Assembly: GCF_014805685.1 (NCBI RefSeq)
Contig: NC_060909.1
Location: forward strand, 2,725,792 to 2,789,791
DNA: 64,000 bases
Origin: Silurus meridionalis
Taxonomy: Eukaryota > Chordata > Actinopteri > Siluriformes > Siluridae
Reading direction: 5' to 3'
How positions within the stretch are numbered: position 1 is the stretch's first letter; the number at the start of each line of letters is the position of its first letter. Shown here one piece after another: positions 11,531 through 55,440 of this stretch. The notes beneath the pieces were generated by a model. The model was not told where the DNA came from and did no database searches. It saw only the letters and a list, made by a program, of their open reading frames with translations. Made by a program: the position numbers and the translations under genes.

Positions 11531-12160
11531 CCCTACCCCAAAATACCCCACTCCACCCTACCCTACTCCTCTCTACCCTACCTCAGTCTACCCTGCCGCA
11601 TTCCTCTCTGCCCTATTATATCCTACCCCAATCTATCCCACTTCACCCTACTCTACTGTACCATACACCATTCCACCCACTCTAACCAACTTTACCCTAT
11701 TCTAATCAACACCACCCTACCCCAATCCACACTACCCTACTCTACTTTCACAATCTACACCACCCTACCCCAATCCACACTACCCTACTCTACTTTCACA
11801 ATCTACACCACCCTACCCCAATCCACACTACCCTACTCTACTTTCACAATCTACACCACCCTACCCCAATCCACACCACCCTACTCTACTTTATCACAAT
11901 CTACACCACCTACCCCAATCCACACCACCCTACTCTACTTTATCACAATCTACACCACCCTACTCTACCGTAATCTACCCTACCCCATGCCAGCCTACAC
12001 TACCTTAACCAAATCTACCCAACTCTAGCCCTCTCCACCCTATCCTACTCAATTTTACCCTACCTCAATTTGCCCCAACCTGTACCCCACTCTACCGTGC
12101 CCAATCTAGCCTTATTTATCTCCTCCATTCTCCTCCACTCCACCGTATTGTACCCCAGAT
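11530..12160. repeat. Degenerate C-rich array, unit about 48 bp
   Basis: A continuation of the C-rich satellite. From about 11720 to 11960, four to five copies of a unit with CCCAATCCACACTACCC and CACAATCTACACCACC. It is more diverged toward 12160. Confidence 0.8.
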
Positions 12161-12169
12161 GATTACACA

Positions 12170-12173
12170 CACA

Positions 12174-12221
<48 letters not shown>

Positions 12222-12282
12222 CTCTCTACCTCTCTCTACCTCTCTACCTCTCTACCTCTCTCTCTACCTCTCTACCTCTACT
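12170..12282. repeat. CT microsatellite and CTCTCTAC repeat
   Basis: About 23 TC dinucleotides followed by TCTCTACC-type octamers, immediately before the CpG-rich block. GA/CT tracts are common near vertebrate promoters; any role here is inference. Confidence 0.9.
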
Positions 12283-12284
12283 GG

Positions 12285-13030
12285 CCCCTGGACAGTTCTG
12301 TCTCTTTAAGGAAGCTCCACCGCCGTCTTGCGGACAAACTTTTTATACAAAACTGACATCCACTTCGGAAGAAGGCTCGATTGTATACGAGCGCGTGTGT
12401 GTATATTTATTTTTGGTTTTTTGTCTCCATTTCATTCGGCGATTAAAAGGCACCGGAGTGAACCCGAAGCGAGGCCGCGGCTCTGTGTGAACCGAAACCC
12501 CGCGTCCCAGCGCCCTCCAGTCCGCACGGATGTGACCACGGCGGTGCTGATCGGGGGAAGATTTCATTATATCGGATGGCCGGGATTTGACAATCTGACA
12601 CTTCACAGAGTGTGTGCGGGCGTTTGTTTGTTTTTTTTTTTTTCGGATGACAGCGGATCGATCGGACACCAGGGTCGGATCGAAGTCGGGGATTGGAGCG
12701 CGGTAGTGAGTCGGGACTTCGGGCTTTGGGGTAATTAATAGGCGGAACACGGCGGAGCTCCGGAGACGCAGCCCGGACCACTTGTTGAAGAAATTTCGGG
12801 GAAACAAAAGTTCATCCTCGGCAGTTCAGGAGACGGAAAAACACATTTTGAATGTTTTTTGTTATTTTTTTCCCAGTTTAGTGTTGATTTATTTCGCTAA
12901 AAACTTGCGTAAGAACTTCACGCAGGAAGGAGCGGAGCTGCGGTAGTTCTGACCGAGTTCCAAGCGCTGCCTGCCTGCTAGCTCTGTCCGCGGATCCGCG
13001 GCGCTTCACGGTGCGATTGGATGGTGAAAA
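12285..13030 (+). promoter_or_regulatory. crtc3: Putative CpG-rich promoter / 5' leader of crtc3
   Basis: Base composition shifts from C-rich satellite to CpG-dense sequence (for example GCGAGGCCGCGG near 12470 and CCGCGGATCCGCGG near 12990), then drops to A/T-rich at 13060. It lies 0.7-1.4 kb upstream of the crtc3 ATG. I cannot place the transcription start or say whether a leader intron exists. ORFs on both strands here look non-coding. Confidence 0.55.
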
Positions 13031-13059
13031 CCCCCCCGTGAAACAGAACAATAATTTCA

Positions 13060-13740
13060 AAACCAATTAAAATATATAAATTTATAAATCTTCGAAACAC
13101 ACCTCAATCCGGTGTTACACAATAATCCATTTAAAATAATTGTACCTATCTGACTAGCTTAAGCAAGTTCCTGCTACTCAAAGCTAATTTTCCGAAAGTT
13201 GCCCACAAATTACTTCGCCATAATCAATATTTAGTACCAAATCATAATCTTAACCTTTATATTTATATATAAAATCTCCAAAAGAAACCCCAAATGAATT
13301 AAAAAATGGCTCGGATACGACTTAGCTAGCAAACTAGCCAGCGCGGCTAAACCGGCTAGCTAATCAGCGCAGTTTGGGGGAAAAAGTTATATACTTTTAA
13401 TTATTCGTTTTATATTAACATCAATATATAAATAGTAATTATTTTTCACGTCAATACGCCATTAACACGTTGATTAGCTTAACTCTGTCTCTTATTTTTA
13501 ATTTAGTTTTAACACTTTTTTCTCCCTGGACCGACTTTTTGACAGCTGACGACGTCTCACTATTTTGATTATCATTTTATTTTTCCTTCACAAAAAAATG
13601 ATTCGCATTTTACAGCTTCTACAGGATTGCGAGCTGGAAAATAGCTGAACATTGGACATTTGTTTTCCTTTATTTGGTTGTGGTTTTCTTTCTTTTCTTC
13701 CTTTTTTTTTCTTTGCTCAAAAACTCTTGCGGCCTACATC
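13060..13740 (+). other. crtc3: A/T-rich stretch and crtc3 5' UTR
   Basis: No coding signal. The last 80 nt are T-rich and lead to CTACATCATGTCC, with A at -3 of the start codon. Confidence 0.5.
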
Positions 13741-45938
<32,198 letters not shown>

Positions 45939-46028
45939 AGCCTCTCGTCACCTCTCTCTTTCTCACACACAAACAAACAAACTCGCTCGAGATGTCAAAT
46001 CTCCCACAGCAGGACCCTATCTTGTTTT

Positions 46029-46033
<5 letters not shown>

Positions 46034-46084
<51 letters not shown>
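46034..46084. repeat. CA microsatellite, 3' UTR
   Basis: About 25 AC units, 100 nt after the crtc3 stop. Confidence 0.97.
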
Positions 46085-46086
<2 letters not shown>

Positions 46087-46309
46087 CAAAAACATTCGTC
46101 CCTCCCGCCCCCATCAGCCATTCAGTACACTACAGCTTCATGTACAGTGACTGGTGAGATGTTCACACGTTACTATGACTTACAGGAGCGTCGTCTCTCA
46201 GGGGCCATTCTCACTCCGTGTCCTCCATCTGCCACTCGAGACACTGATGATCGTGATGTTCACACAGAGCACGCTCAGAATTCTATCTGAACGCTCCATA
46301 CACCCAACC

Positions 46310-46312
<3 letters not shown>

Positions 46313-46361
<49 letters not shown>
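46313..46361. repeat. CA microsatellite, 3' UTR
   Basis: About 24 AC units. Confidence 0.97.
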
Positions 46362-46364
<3 letters not shown>

Positions 46365-46734
46365 TCCTGGTCTAAGATTTAACAAAGATCTTTGGCCAGT
46401 TTAAGATCTGGGAATCGATCCATTCAGGATTGTACATGTGGAGAACGTGTGCATCAACGCATCGACGCTCATTGTTTATATACATATGATTTTGAATATT
46501 TCATCCGCGACACCAGCAGCACTCGTGTGGATGACATTGTCCTGAGGTTCTTCATTCTTGCCTTCATTACAAAAGGAATCCAGCGGAATAGTGATAATCA
46601 GCTGCACCGCATTGCACGTCTCCGCCTGCGCCAACCGAACCCGCGCATGCATTCAGAGCACGACGACTCGACGGAAGCGTTTTCTCCATTCTTAATATCC
46701 AGCACTGTGACTGTCTGCAGTGTGTGTGAGATTG

Positions 46735-46739
<5 letters not shown>

Positions 46740-46787
<48 letters not shown>
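46740..46787. repeat. TA microsatellite, 3' UTR
   Basis: About 23 TA units, self-complementary. Confidence 0.97.
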
Positions 46788-46791
<4 letters not shown>

Positions 46792-47109
46792 TAAAGAGAA
46801 TACACACCATCATGGAACAGAAGGAGCCAGCAATCTGCCCGGTCGCAGCTCATATTGATGCACCACATGCGCCGTGTCTGTGCAACCAGCAGGACGAGGT
46901 CGAGCTTTTTTTCACACCGCATCGCACGAGCCATGAATTCTTTCCCTCATTACATAAAGTTTAAGGGAAAAGGGTTTTTCTTTAAGGAGCATTATTTGTT
47001 TTGTTTGTTAGTTTTTTTTAAGTGAAAGAAAAGTTAATCGTCGTTTTTTTTTTGTTTTTGGTTTTTTTACAAAAAAAGGGAAACCTGTTTACAAAAAAAT
47101 GAGTTTAAG

Positions 47110-47116
<7 letters not shown>

Positions 47117-47166
<50 letters not shown>
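47117..47166. repeat. TA microsatellite, 3' UTR
   Basis: About 24 TA units flanked by A- and T-runs. Confidence 0.97.
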
Positions 47167-47171
<5 letters not shown>

Positions 47172-47586
47172 TTCTTTTTTATTTTTTGTTTTGTTTTTTT
47201 TGGGGAAGAGTATATTTGTACTTTTTAATGGTCCAGTCTGAACGGCGGCGAGTGAAGCCATTTTTGCGCTTTTTTTTTTTTTTTTTTGGCTATGCAGAAA
47301 TTTATTATCGGGGTAAACTCAAGACTTGAGTGAGAGTCACAGAATGATGAGAAAATGAACTCTTTTACTTGTATATTTAATACTATAAAACAGTTCTATA
47401 TATTCACTTTATACATTTTATACTGACTTGTAATATGTCCTGGCTGTCTGTCTCTTTTTCTTTTTTTTTTTTCTTCTCTCATCTGTCAGGCTTAGAGTTT
47501 TATCCGGTGTATGATATGTGATGGTTTTTCTGAACTCTCGGCTCTGAATATTCCCTCTGTGGTCAGAAGGTCTAATCGTGGACATG

Positions 47587-47622
<36 letters not shown>

Positions 47623-47842
47623 CGGTTGCCCACGTCAAACGTTTGCACTGATCCGTCTGAAGGAAGCGCGTTTATTCAAGTCCCTTTGAGCTGTGATTTT
47701 GCACATGACGTATGCAAAAAAAAAAAAAAAAAAAAAAAAAAACTAAAGCCTTTGGAATGTATGCATTTTTTTTTTTTTTTTTTTTTTATGGCACAAAAAA
47801 AAGACCAATTTTTTTTATTACTTTTTTTTTTTTTTTTTTTTA
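47587..47842. repeat. CA repeat, then A and T homopolymers
   Basis: AC units at 47587-47621, a run of about 27 A at 47716 and T runs at 47768 and 47823. Confidence 0.95.
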
Positions 47843-48220
47843 AAGAAAATGTCTCTGTGCAGAAATGATGCTCAGGAATGATGAATGTTCTTTGTTAGGA
47901 TCAAATCATTCAAATCATAAATCATGTCACTCAGCTTTGTTCTGTTAAACGAAAAAAGAGATTATTAATAAGAAGAAGCACTTCTATGTGTATACCATGT
48001 CCACGTTCAGTTGGAATTTCACGCTCTGACGCTCTGTGCACTTGAAGGAAGAATCGGCCGGACAGATCCTGCAGGCAAACTGAGATTCTGATGTCCACCT
48101 GTGTTTGAAGAAATGGTTATTTCTCTGATTTTTTTTATTGTTGTTTTATAGCATGATGCAGCTCAGAGGTTTCTACTGCCTCTTCTATTGCATAGTGCTC
48201 CTTCTCTTTTTCTTTTTGGG

Positions 48221-48741
48221 GGGCAAAAGTTTGTGGACACCCGACCATACGATTCATAGTGCACTTTTTTTTTCTTTTTTTTTTAAACATCCCGTTCCAA
48301 ATCTCACCCCCTTACAATAAGCACCACTTTTCTGAGATGATGTTCCACTAGATTTTGTGGAGATTTGGTGTCAAACATATCTTCACTGAGCTGCCTTTGT
48401 GCACAGGATCATCACCATGCTGTCGTCGAACACGTTTGGGTCTCGTAGTTCAAAGAAAAACTCAAGACGTCCTTTACAATTCCTGTGTGTGGGGAATGCT
48501 AGCTTAGCCGTTAGGGACTTTGGATTAGAAGGTTGTGAGTTCAAATCCCACTCCCACTAAGCAAGCTGACACTTCTGGGCCCCTGAGGAAGGCCCTCAAC
48601 CCTTTATAAATGAGATAAATGCAAGTCGCTTTTATCTCTAAAACGCCATAAATGTAAACTCAGAAGTGTGTTCCTCAATGAAGAACCACATATGGCTGGG
48701 AAAGCTGGGTGTCTGAATACTTTTGCCGATACACTGCATAT
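48221..48741 (-). mobile_element. Tc1-like derivative with a nested SINE
   Basis: It begins GGCAAAAGTTTGTGGACACC and continues through CCACTAGATTTTGTGGAGAT to 48488. It is broken by the SINE at 48489-48656 and resumes at GAAGAACCACATATGGCTGG, ending CTGAATACTTTTGCCGATAC. Confidence 0.8.
48489..48656 (+). mobile_element. tRNA-derived SINE nested in a Tc1-like relic
   Basis: Head GCTAGCTTAGCCGTTAGGGA, B-box-like GAGTTCAAATCCC, tail GATAAATGCAAGTCGCTTTT to CGCCATAAATGTAA. Tc1-like sequence continues on both sides, so the SINE came later. Confidence 0.75.
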
Positions 48742-49329
48742 TATAGCTTTCACTGCCCGTCGTTGCATTTCTAACACTTTGTATGCAGGTTGACGCTTTT
48801 ACACTTTTAACGGAAGATTGTATTTTTTCAGCGGCTCGTTCTTTCGACCCTCTGCTTTATAGAGGACGCCTTCGTCCTCGTCTTCTTCTGCCTTACTGTC
48901 GCTGGGCTCTGACCTCGTGACCGTCTCTTCTGATTGTACTGTGATGTCTCCCCGATTCCAAGCCCTGTGCTGAATTTTTTTATTTAATTTTTTAAATATA
49001 TAAAAAAGTTTTCTGGTCTGTACTACAATTCATAGTGGTAGATTTCTAATGTTTGTAGAGAAAAAAAAAATTGTTTAATTTTTTTTTTTTTTTTGGTGGT
49101 TTTACTATATATATATTTTTTATTACTCGTAGTCACCTTTAAAAAATGTACAGCTCTGTTATTTAAAAAGAAACTGATGTCTTGTTTACTAGTGTTACTA
49201 CTTTTCTTTCTTTTTTTTTATGCCATTTTAAGCCTTGTTTTTCTTCTTCTTTTCCCAGATATTAAAATCGATTATTACATCGTAATGCTTTTGGTTTGTG
49301 ACGTATAGTGCTTTGATTTAATATAAACA

Positions 49330-49335
49330 AATAAA
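49330..49335 (+). terminator. crtc3: Poly(A) signal AATAAA
   Basis: Canonical hexamer in ACAAATAAAAACTC, 3.4 kb after the crtc3 stop. An ATTAAA lies about 70 nt upstream. Confidence 0.5.
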
Positions 49336-49509
49336 AACTCTGTCTCTTTATGACGTGTCGAACGCACTTTGTATCAGATTCTCAAGAATTCAGCAAAGTA
49401 TTTTATTGTCGTTGTGTCGCCAGTAGATGGCGGCAGCGAGACATTTTTCACCTGTTCAGGATGCAGAAGGTTGTAGCTTTCAGGCTTTTCTTCATCATAC
49501 ACCCGATAT

Positions 49510-49605
49510 AGACTAAAGTATTGGGACTAGTGGTCGACCGATATATCGATATCGCCGATATATCGGCCGATATTTAGATTATTCGACATTGGCCAAAAAA
49601 ATCCT
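49510..49605 (+). mobile_element. Tc1-like end abutting a GTCGACC MITE end
   Basis: ACTAAAGTATTGGGACTAG (Tc1-like terminus) runs straight into GTGGTCGACCGATATATCG and CGATATATCGGCCGATATTT, the left part of the second MITE family. Confidence 0.6.
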
Positions 49606-49851
49606 TCTGCTTGCTCAATATTTTTCAGTGTCGGATCCACAGCTCAGCGGTAGCTCCAGTTAGGGGGACACAGGAAATATACATTGTCAAACAAAAACAA
49701 TCAAGAACCTCCTGACTGTCTCTTCCTCAGATATACTCGCTGTTGTTGTTTACTTTTAAAAAAGACGCAGTTACAGCAGACTGATTTACTTTTATTCTCT
49801 ACGATTATTATATCTTAATATCTGCATCTCCATTAAAAATCCACCGATTGA

Positions 49852-50084
49852 GACACATGACTTTTCCAGCCATATATGGTTCCAGCATGACAATGCTCCT
49901 GTGCACAAAGCCAGCTCCATGAATGTATGCTTTTACATGGTTTGGAGTAGAAGATCTCCTGCTTTCGAGGTCTGAGCTCAACCCTGTTGAACCATGAATG
50001 TGAACGCTGACTGCACTCCAGGCCTCCTCACCACATCTACACCACTATCTGACTTTATCAACGCGTGTTTCTGAATGAAAAAGG
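49852..50084 (+). mobile_element. Tc1-like deletion derivative (partial)
   Basis: It contains CATGACTTTTCCAGCCATAT, CACAAAGCCAGCTCCATGAA and CTGCACTCCAGGCCTCCTCA. Right end missing. Confidence 0.75.
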
Positions 50085-50402
50085 TAAGATAAACATCTTC
50101 AGTGGAGGTAGAGCATATGAGCATATTCGATAATATTTATCCTTTCTCGGATGCTGATTTTTTTGATGAGGTTTATGAACTGAAATATGAATGATAATCT
50201 GATCATTAGAGGGGGGAGTTTTTGAAAACATTTGGTTACATCCCTCAGTCGAGTGCGGAAATTCAGATTCATTTAGAAAACCTGTGTACAGAAATGGTGC
50301 GTCTGGTGATGTTTTTTCCCCCATATGAAAAATGGAGTGTGTGAACTTCAAAGTGTCAAATAAAGAACACTGCTAATAACACGGCACACAAGCAGAGGAT
50401 CA

Positions 50403-51200
50403 AGGCGAAATGAGAGGAGAGAAGAGAAGGAGGAAAGGAAAGAAAGGAGGAAAGAAAGGAAAAGGGGGGAAGGAAAAAGAAGGAACAGGGGGAAAGGAAG
50501 CAGGAGGAGGAAAGGAAGGAGAAGGGGGAAGGTAGGGAGAAGGAGAAAAAGGAGAAGGACGAAAAGAAGTAGAAGGAGGAAAAGAAGGAGAAGGAGGAAG
50601 GAAGGAGAAGGAGAAAAGGAGAAGGACGAAAAGAAGTAGAAGGAGGAAAAGAAGGAGAAGGAGGAAGGGAAGGAGAAAAGGAGAAGGACGAAGAAGTAGG
50701 AGGAAAAGAAGGAGAAGGAGAAAGGGAAGGAGAAGGAGGAAGGAAGGAGAAAAGGAGAAGGACGAAAAGAAGTAGGAGGAAAAGAAGGAGAAGGAGGAAA
50801 AGAAGGAGAAGGAGGAAGGAAGGAGAAAAGGAGAAGGACGAAAAGAAGTAGGAGGAAAAGAAGGAGAAGGAGGAAAAGAAGGAGAAGGAGGAAGGAAGGA
50901 GAAGGAGAAAGGGAAGGAAAAGGAGGAAAAGAAGAAGGAGAAAGGGAAGGAGAAGGAGGAAAAGAAGAAGTAGAAGGAGGAAAAGAAGGAGAAGGAGAAA
51001 GGGAAGGAAAAGGAGGAAAAGAAGAAGGAGAAAGGGAAGGAGAAGGAGGAAAAGAAGAAGTAGAAGGAGGAAAAGAAGGAGAAGGAGAAAGGGAAGGAAA
51101 AGGAGGAAAAGAAGAAGGAGAAAGGGAAGGAAAAGGAGGAAAAGAAGAAGGAGAAGGAGAAAAAGAAGTAGAAGAAGGAAGGGAAGGAGAAGGAGGAGGT
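50403..51200. repeat. Polypurine tract, about 800 bp
   Basis: The + strand is almost only A and G (GGAGAAGGAGGAAAAGAAG-type units), with a T or C only about every 50-100 nt. Local segments are tandemly duplicated. The long - strand Ser/Phe/Pro frame is an artefact. Confidence 0.97.
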
Positions 51201-51330
51201 TATTGACACTCGCCTGCTCTGGTATTCTCTGAAAGCGTCAGCAGGCCGTGGCTCATGGCCAACCCTGTTTTCTCTTTTCATAAGACACGATCTCCAGTTT
51301 CACCTAAATGCTTTGAACCCTACTAAACCC

Positions 51331-51333
<3 letters not shown>

Positions 51334-51392
<59 letters not shown>
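51334..51392. repeat. TG microsatellite
   Basis: About 29 TG units. Confidence 0.97.
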
Positions 51393-51395
<3 letters not shown>

Positions 51396-51472
51396 CATTT
51401 ATGAAAAACAAAAACTCGGGACACAATTCCGATCACATGAAAGGCGACTTTAATTTCTTCCCAGCTACGCCG

Positions 51473-51545
51473 TAGTTCCAAAAGTTTGTGGACACCTGAC
51501 CATAATATTCGTATTTGCGTTTTTAAGCGTCTTAAATGACGACGC
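51473..51545 (-). mobile_element. Tc1-like terminal fragment
   Basis: CCAAAAGTTTGTGGACACCT followed by GACCATAATATTCG, the family's left end in this orientation. Confidence 0.55.
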
Positions 51546-51833
51546 GTTGAGACCATTGACCCTCTTTTTTCCAAACCTTCAGCTCAGTATGTGTTTTTAA
51601 AATACACACTGAATTATGATTATGTTTAGTGTCCTAACCGTGAGTCCAAATGCATTAAATCGATCATCTTGCTACCATTTTTTTACTCGGACGTGTTACA
51701 CATATCAAATAAAAAAAGCGTTAAAATTAGTATGTAATTTACATAATAAAACTTTTGCACCAAACTTTGCACATATGATAAAAAATTTTTGGATTATTGA
51801 CATCTGTTTTATTATTGTTGTTTTTGCTTTTGA

Positions 51834-52190
51834 AATACACTATAGACAAAAAATTGATGGACACCCGGTCATTAGATTGTGTGCTTCTTTTTGAACATCT
51901 CATTCCACGTTTAGTTCCCATTTGCTATTATAACACCGTCCATTCTTCTGGGAAGATTTAGTGGAGATTTGTGTTCATTCAGAAACACAAGGGTGTCAGA
52001 AAATTCAGGTACTGATGTAGGTGAGATGAAGAGGTTGAGGTCGGAGTTCTATAGCAGGAATCATGTGAAGCAAATCCTCATGCAGTTGGTGCGATGTCAT
52101 GCCGGGACGAGTTTGGGTCTGCTAGATCAAGTGAAGAGAAAATTTCATGCGTCTGAAGACACCTATTAGGTGTCCAAATACTTTTGCCCA
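51834..52190 (-). mobile_element. Tc1-like deletion derivative (near full length)
   Basis: Ends ATACACTATAGACAAAAAAT and TCCAAATACTTTTGCCCAT. It contains TTCTGGGAAGATTTAGTGGA and TCATGCAGTTGGTGCGATG. Confidence 0.75.
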
Positions 52191-52913
52191 TTTTTGTTTT
52201 TGTCCCTTTTCTTTATTCCCTTTTTTTTTCCAGGACCGTTTCAGATGCCATTATCTTGTGTCGTGAGTCAGCGAGGGAATTTACTGGAGGATTTGTTTCA
52301 CTTCACGTCTCTCCGATGATGAAAGTAACCCTTCCCTTGAACTCTCCTGAGATCTCAGAGAAGTGCATTTAATCAAACAAGTCCTTCTTTGGTGAGGAGA
52401 GGTTTAGTGAGGGCTGTTAAAACAAGAGGAAGAAAGCTGTTTGACAGCTCCGAGCTCGAGTCCGGCTCAGGGATGTAAATCTCCAGATTTACAGTAAATC
52501 CTTTGGGTTTTTGGAAAACAGTACCAGAAGATGGTTAAGTACCATGACGGCCTTTTAATGTCTGAGGCTTTGATATAAAAAAATTAAGTAAACCTTGTAA
52601 AAAAAAAAACTTGCTGATGCCAGAAACAAGGCGAGTGAAAGAAATATACGACTTGGGATCCAATCCAGCGTTTTATAATAAACAGGAAGAGTCACTTTGT
52701 AGGTCATCAGTACAGTTCAGACCTGCAGGAGTCGGACTGTAATAATTGTGTAATTGATGATTGTTTCCTTGTGGTTCTTTGAGGAATGGTGTGATGACAC
52801 ATGCTGTCTGAGGCCACGGGTTTGTAAATCATCCAGATAAAGCAATTAATCAGCAAAATGAACGATGCAGAGGGGGAACAGGAACTGAGTCGACATTATT
52901 AAACAATTGTGTT

Positions 52914-52914
<1 letters not shown>

Positions 52915-52968
<54 letters not shown>
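52915..52968. repeat. TG microsatellite
   Basis: About 27 TG units. Confidence 0.97.
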
Positions 52969-52971
<3 letters not shown>

Positions 52972-53097
52972 AGTCAATCAGTACAGCTTAAAACGTGTAT
53001 GAAGTCAAAGTTATGCTGTGTGTTCACATTCTTCTGTTAGAAAATCAATTTGTTTAACCTCCAGCTCATGTGCAGCAGTGGTGCAGCACTCAACCAC

Positions 53098-53321
53098 TTG
53101 GATGGATGGATGGATGGATGGATGGATGGATGGATGGATGGATGGATGGATGGATGGATGAATGGGTGAGTGGATGGGAGGAAGAAAAGGATTAATCAAG
53201 GAATAGGTGGAAGAAAGGATGAATGAATGCATAAATGGATGGGAGTTAAAAAGGATGATAGGATAGAAGGGTGGGTAAATGGATGGATGGATGGATGGAT
53301 GGATGGATGGATGGATGGATG

Positions 53322-53407
<86 letters not shown>

Positions 53408-53705
53408 AGGAAGAATGGATGGTGAGATATAAGGATGAATAAATAGGTGGAAGGAAGGATGAATAAATAGATGATAAGATGAAAGGAAGAAAGGATAAAA
53501 GGTAGGATAGAAGGGATGGATGGATGGATGGATGGATGGATGGATGGATGGATGGATGGATGGGTGGATGGGAGGAAGAAAGGATTGATCAAGGAATAGG
53601 TGGAAGAAAGGATGAATGAATGCATAAATGGATGGGAGTTAAAAGGATGATAGGATAGAAGGGTGGGTAAATGGATGGATGGATGGATGGATGGATGGAT
53701 GGATG

Positions 53706-53791
<86 letters not shown>

Positions 53792-54230
53792 AGGAAGAAT
53801 TGATGGTAGGATATAAGGATGAATAAATAGATGATAAGATGGAAGGAAGAAAGGATAAATGGTAGGATAGAAGGGATGGATGGATGGATGGATGGATGGA
53901 TGGAAGGAATTAAGGATGGATGAAGAGATGGATGAATGAAAGGATGGATGAAGAGATGGATGGATGGATGGATGGATGGATGGATGGATGGATGGGTGGA
54001 TGGATGGGTGGATGGATGGGTGGATGAATGAATGGAATGAAGCAAGGATAGATAAATGGCTGAAATGAAGGAATAATGGATGTATTGAAGAAAGGATGAA
54101 TGGGTGGAAGAAAGGATGGATGGCTGGATGGATAGAAAGAAGGATGGATTAATGAATGGATGGATGGATGGATGGAAGAAAGAATTAATGAATGAATAGA
54201 TGGAATAGTATGATAGAAGGATGGTTGGAA
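53098..54230. repeat. GGAT/GATA satellite with a higher-order unit
   Basis: Two near-identical blocks (about 53145-53500 and 53560-53870) each have GGAGGAAGAAA..., AAGGATGATAGGATAGAAGG, a GGAT run and a long GATA run, about 410 bp apart. A degenerate GGAT tail extends to 54230. Confidence 0.95.
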
Positions 54231-54296
54231 GGGGAGTGGTAAAAGGTAATTAAGAATGCAGTACAATTGTGTATGTGTCTGTGCCAGTCTAGACAG

Positions 54297-54464
54297 TCCA
54301 GATGTTAGACTTATGATCGAAAGGTCATAAGTTTAAATCCCAGCTCCACCAAGCTGCCACTCCTGGACCCTCAACCAAGGCCCCTAACCCTCTCCTGTCC
54401 ATTGTATAAATAAATTCATTACAAGTGGCTTTTGATTTGGGTGTCTACTAAACTCTGTAAATGT
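54297..54464 (+). mobile_element. tRNA-derived SINE (5' end decayed)
   Basis: B-box-like AAGTTTAAATC, then AGCTCCACCAAGCTGCCACT. Tail ACAAGTGGCTTTTGATTTGG to TCTGTAAATGTA. Confidence 0.65.
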
Positions 54465-55185
54465 AGGCAGATCTTTAAAATTTTAGCCGGAATAGAGACG
54501 TCTAGACGTCTGGGGTAAAACGAATTCTCTTATTACGGAGACGGGACACTGAAGTGAAATGTTATTTATGGGCTTTCAGGGTGGACAGATCAGTAGCCGA
54601 GGCGTCAAGGACAAGAACATTGTGTCCAGCTATTAGTTTTCTCATATTCCTTGTTGCTTAGCAGCATCCCAACACCTTCTGCACTACACTTATCAGAAGA
54701 TCTGGTTGGGTGGGATTCTGGGAAACCAGCACATGACACGACCTTGCTGAGGCTGCTGATGGATTGATGTTTTGTCCACTTTCTTTTGTATAATGAGGTC
54801 AGGAGTGAGCCGGATGCATTGCTGTTGTGACCTTGGCTCAGGTTATCACTTACTTCAGCACCTGGTTTTTCAAGTTCACTGCACTCCGGGGTCTCCTCTG
54901 ATGAACGCCGTTTCCTTCTTCAGAAGTCTGAGTGTGAAGTAAACTATTTCCCGATTTATGTCCTGTGTCCCGAAGTGCTGCAGACTTTGTTACACGTTTG
55001 TCATCCGGTCTTTATAAACACCATGGTGCATGGCGGTTTACACTGACTTATTTTTCTAAGAGGAGCAGATCAGGACTTTCTAGGAACCTCCAAAAGCTGA
55101 ATAAATGCATGATTATTAATATTGCGTTATCAGCATTAAATACAGTAAAGTCTGAGCAACTGCACCATGTCCTTAACTATTATAA
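54465..55185. other. Intergenic, nothing recognised
   Basis: No gene or named repeat seen. Confidence 0.5.
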
Positions 55186-55188
55186 TGA

Positions 55189-55440
55189 AGTTGTAGCTCA
55201 GTAGTTAAGGCTCTGGGTTACTCTTCGGGGGTCCAAGCCCCAGTATCTTGCACTCTTAACTATTTGTGCTCTAGGGGGCGCTGTTTAATGACTGACCCTG
55301 CTTTCTGAACAAATACGCAAAAAAAAATTAACGTTAATAAGGGCCCCAGAGCAACGTCCCTCAACTTTCAGGTGTATAAATGAGATAATTTTGTCATTCT
55401 GGATAAATGGCGTCTACCAAACCAAGCAAATGTGCATTTG
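55189..55440 (+). mobile_element. tRNA-derived SINE with an internal insertion
   Basis: Head TTGTAGCTCAGTAGTTAAGG and B-box-like GGTCCAAGCCC. Tail TGTATAAATGAGATAATTTT and TCTGGATAAATGGCGTCTAC. About 90 unrelated bases lie between. Confidence 0.6.

Larger units (their letters stand above)
45939..49355 (+). other. crtc3: crtc3 3' UTR, probable
   Basis: No further coding sequence. AATAAA at 49330-49335 is followed by a TG-rich segment. The stretch contains CA, TA and poly-A/T repeats and a Tc1-like relic with a nested SINE. Earlier ends are possible. Confidence 0.5.

Noticed and set aside
9960..12160. CRISPR-like or telomeric array
   Set aside because: The units are contiguous with decaying linkers and no unique spacers, and the host is a vertebrate. 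It is a minisatellite.
12328..12807. ORFs of 112-154 codons on both strands of the CpG-rich block
   Set aside because: GC-rich sequence has few stops. Frames overlap on both strands, no family resemblance, and the true crtc3 start is at 13741.
13543..13556. CRE site (CREB target) upstream of crtc3
   Set aside because: CTGACGACGTC holds two overlapping half-sites but not TGACGTCA. Too weak to call autoregulation.
46392..46964. 190-codon ORF downstream of the crtc3 stop
   Set aside because: It crosses a TA microsatellite, has no recognisable domain and lies in the likely 3' UTR.
50400..51281. 293-codon - strand ORF rich in Ser, Phe and Pro
   Set aside because: It is the translation of the pyrimidine strand of a simple polypurine tract, with no domain and no splice context.
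53011..54045. 344-codon - strand ORF of His/Pro/Ser repeats
   Set aside because: It arises from GGAT/GATA tetranucleotide repeats, whose tandem units stay open in several frames.
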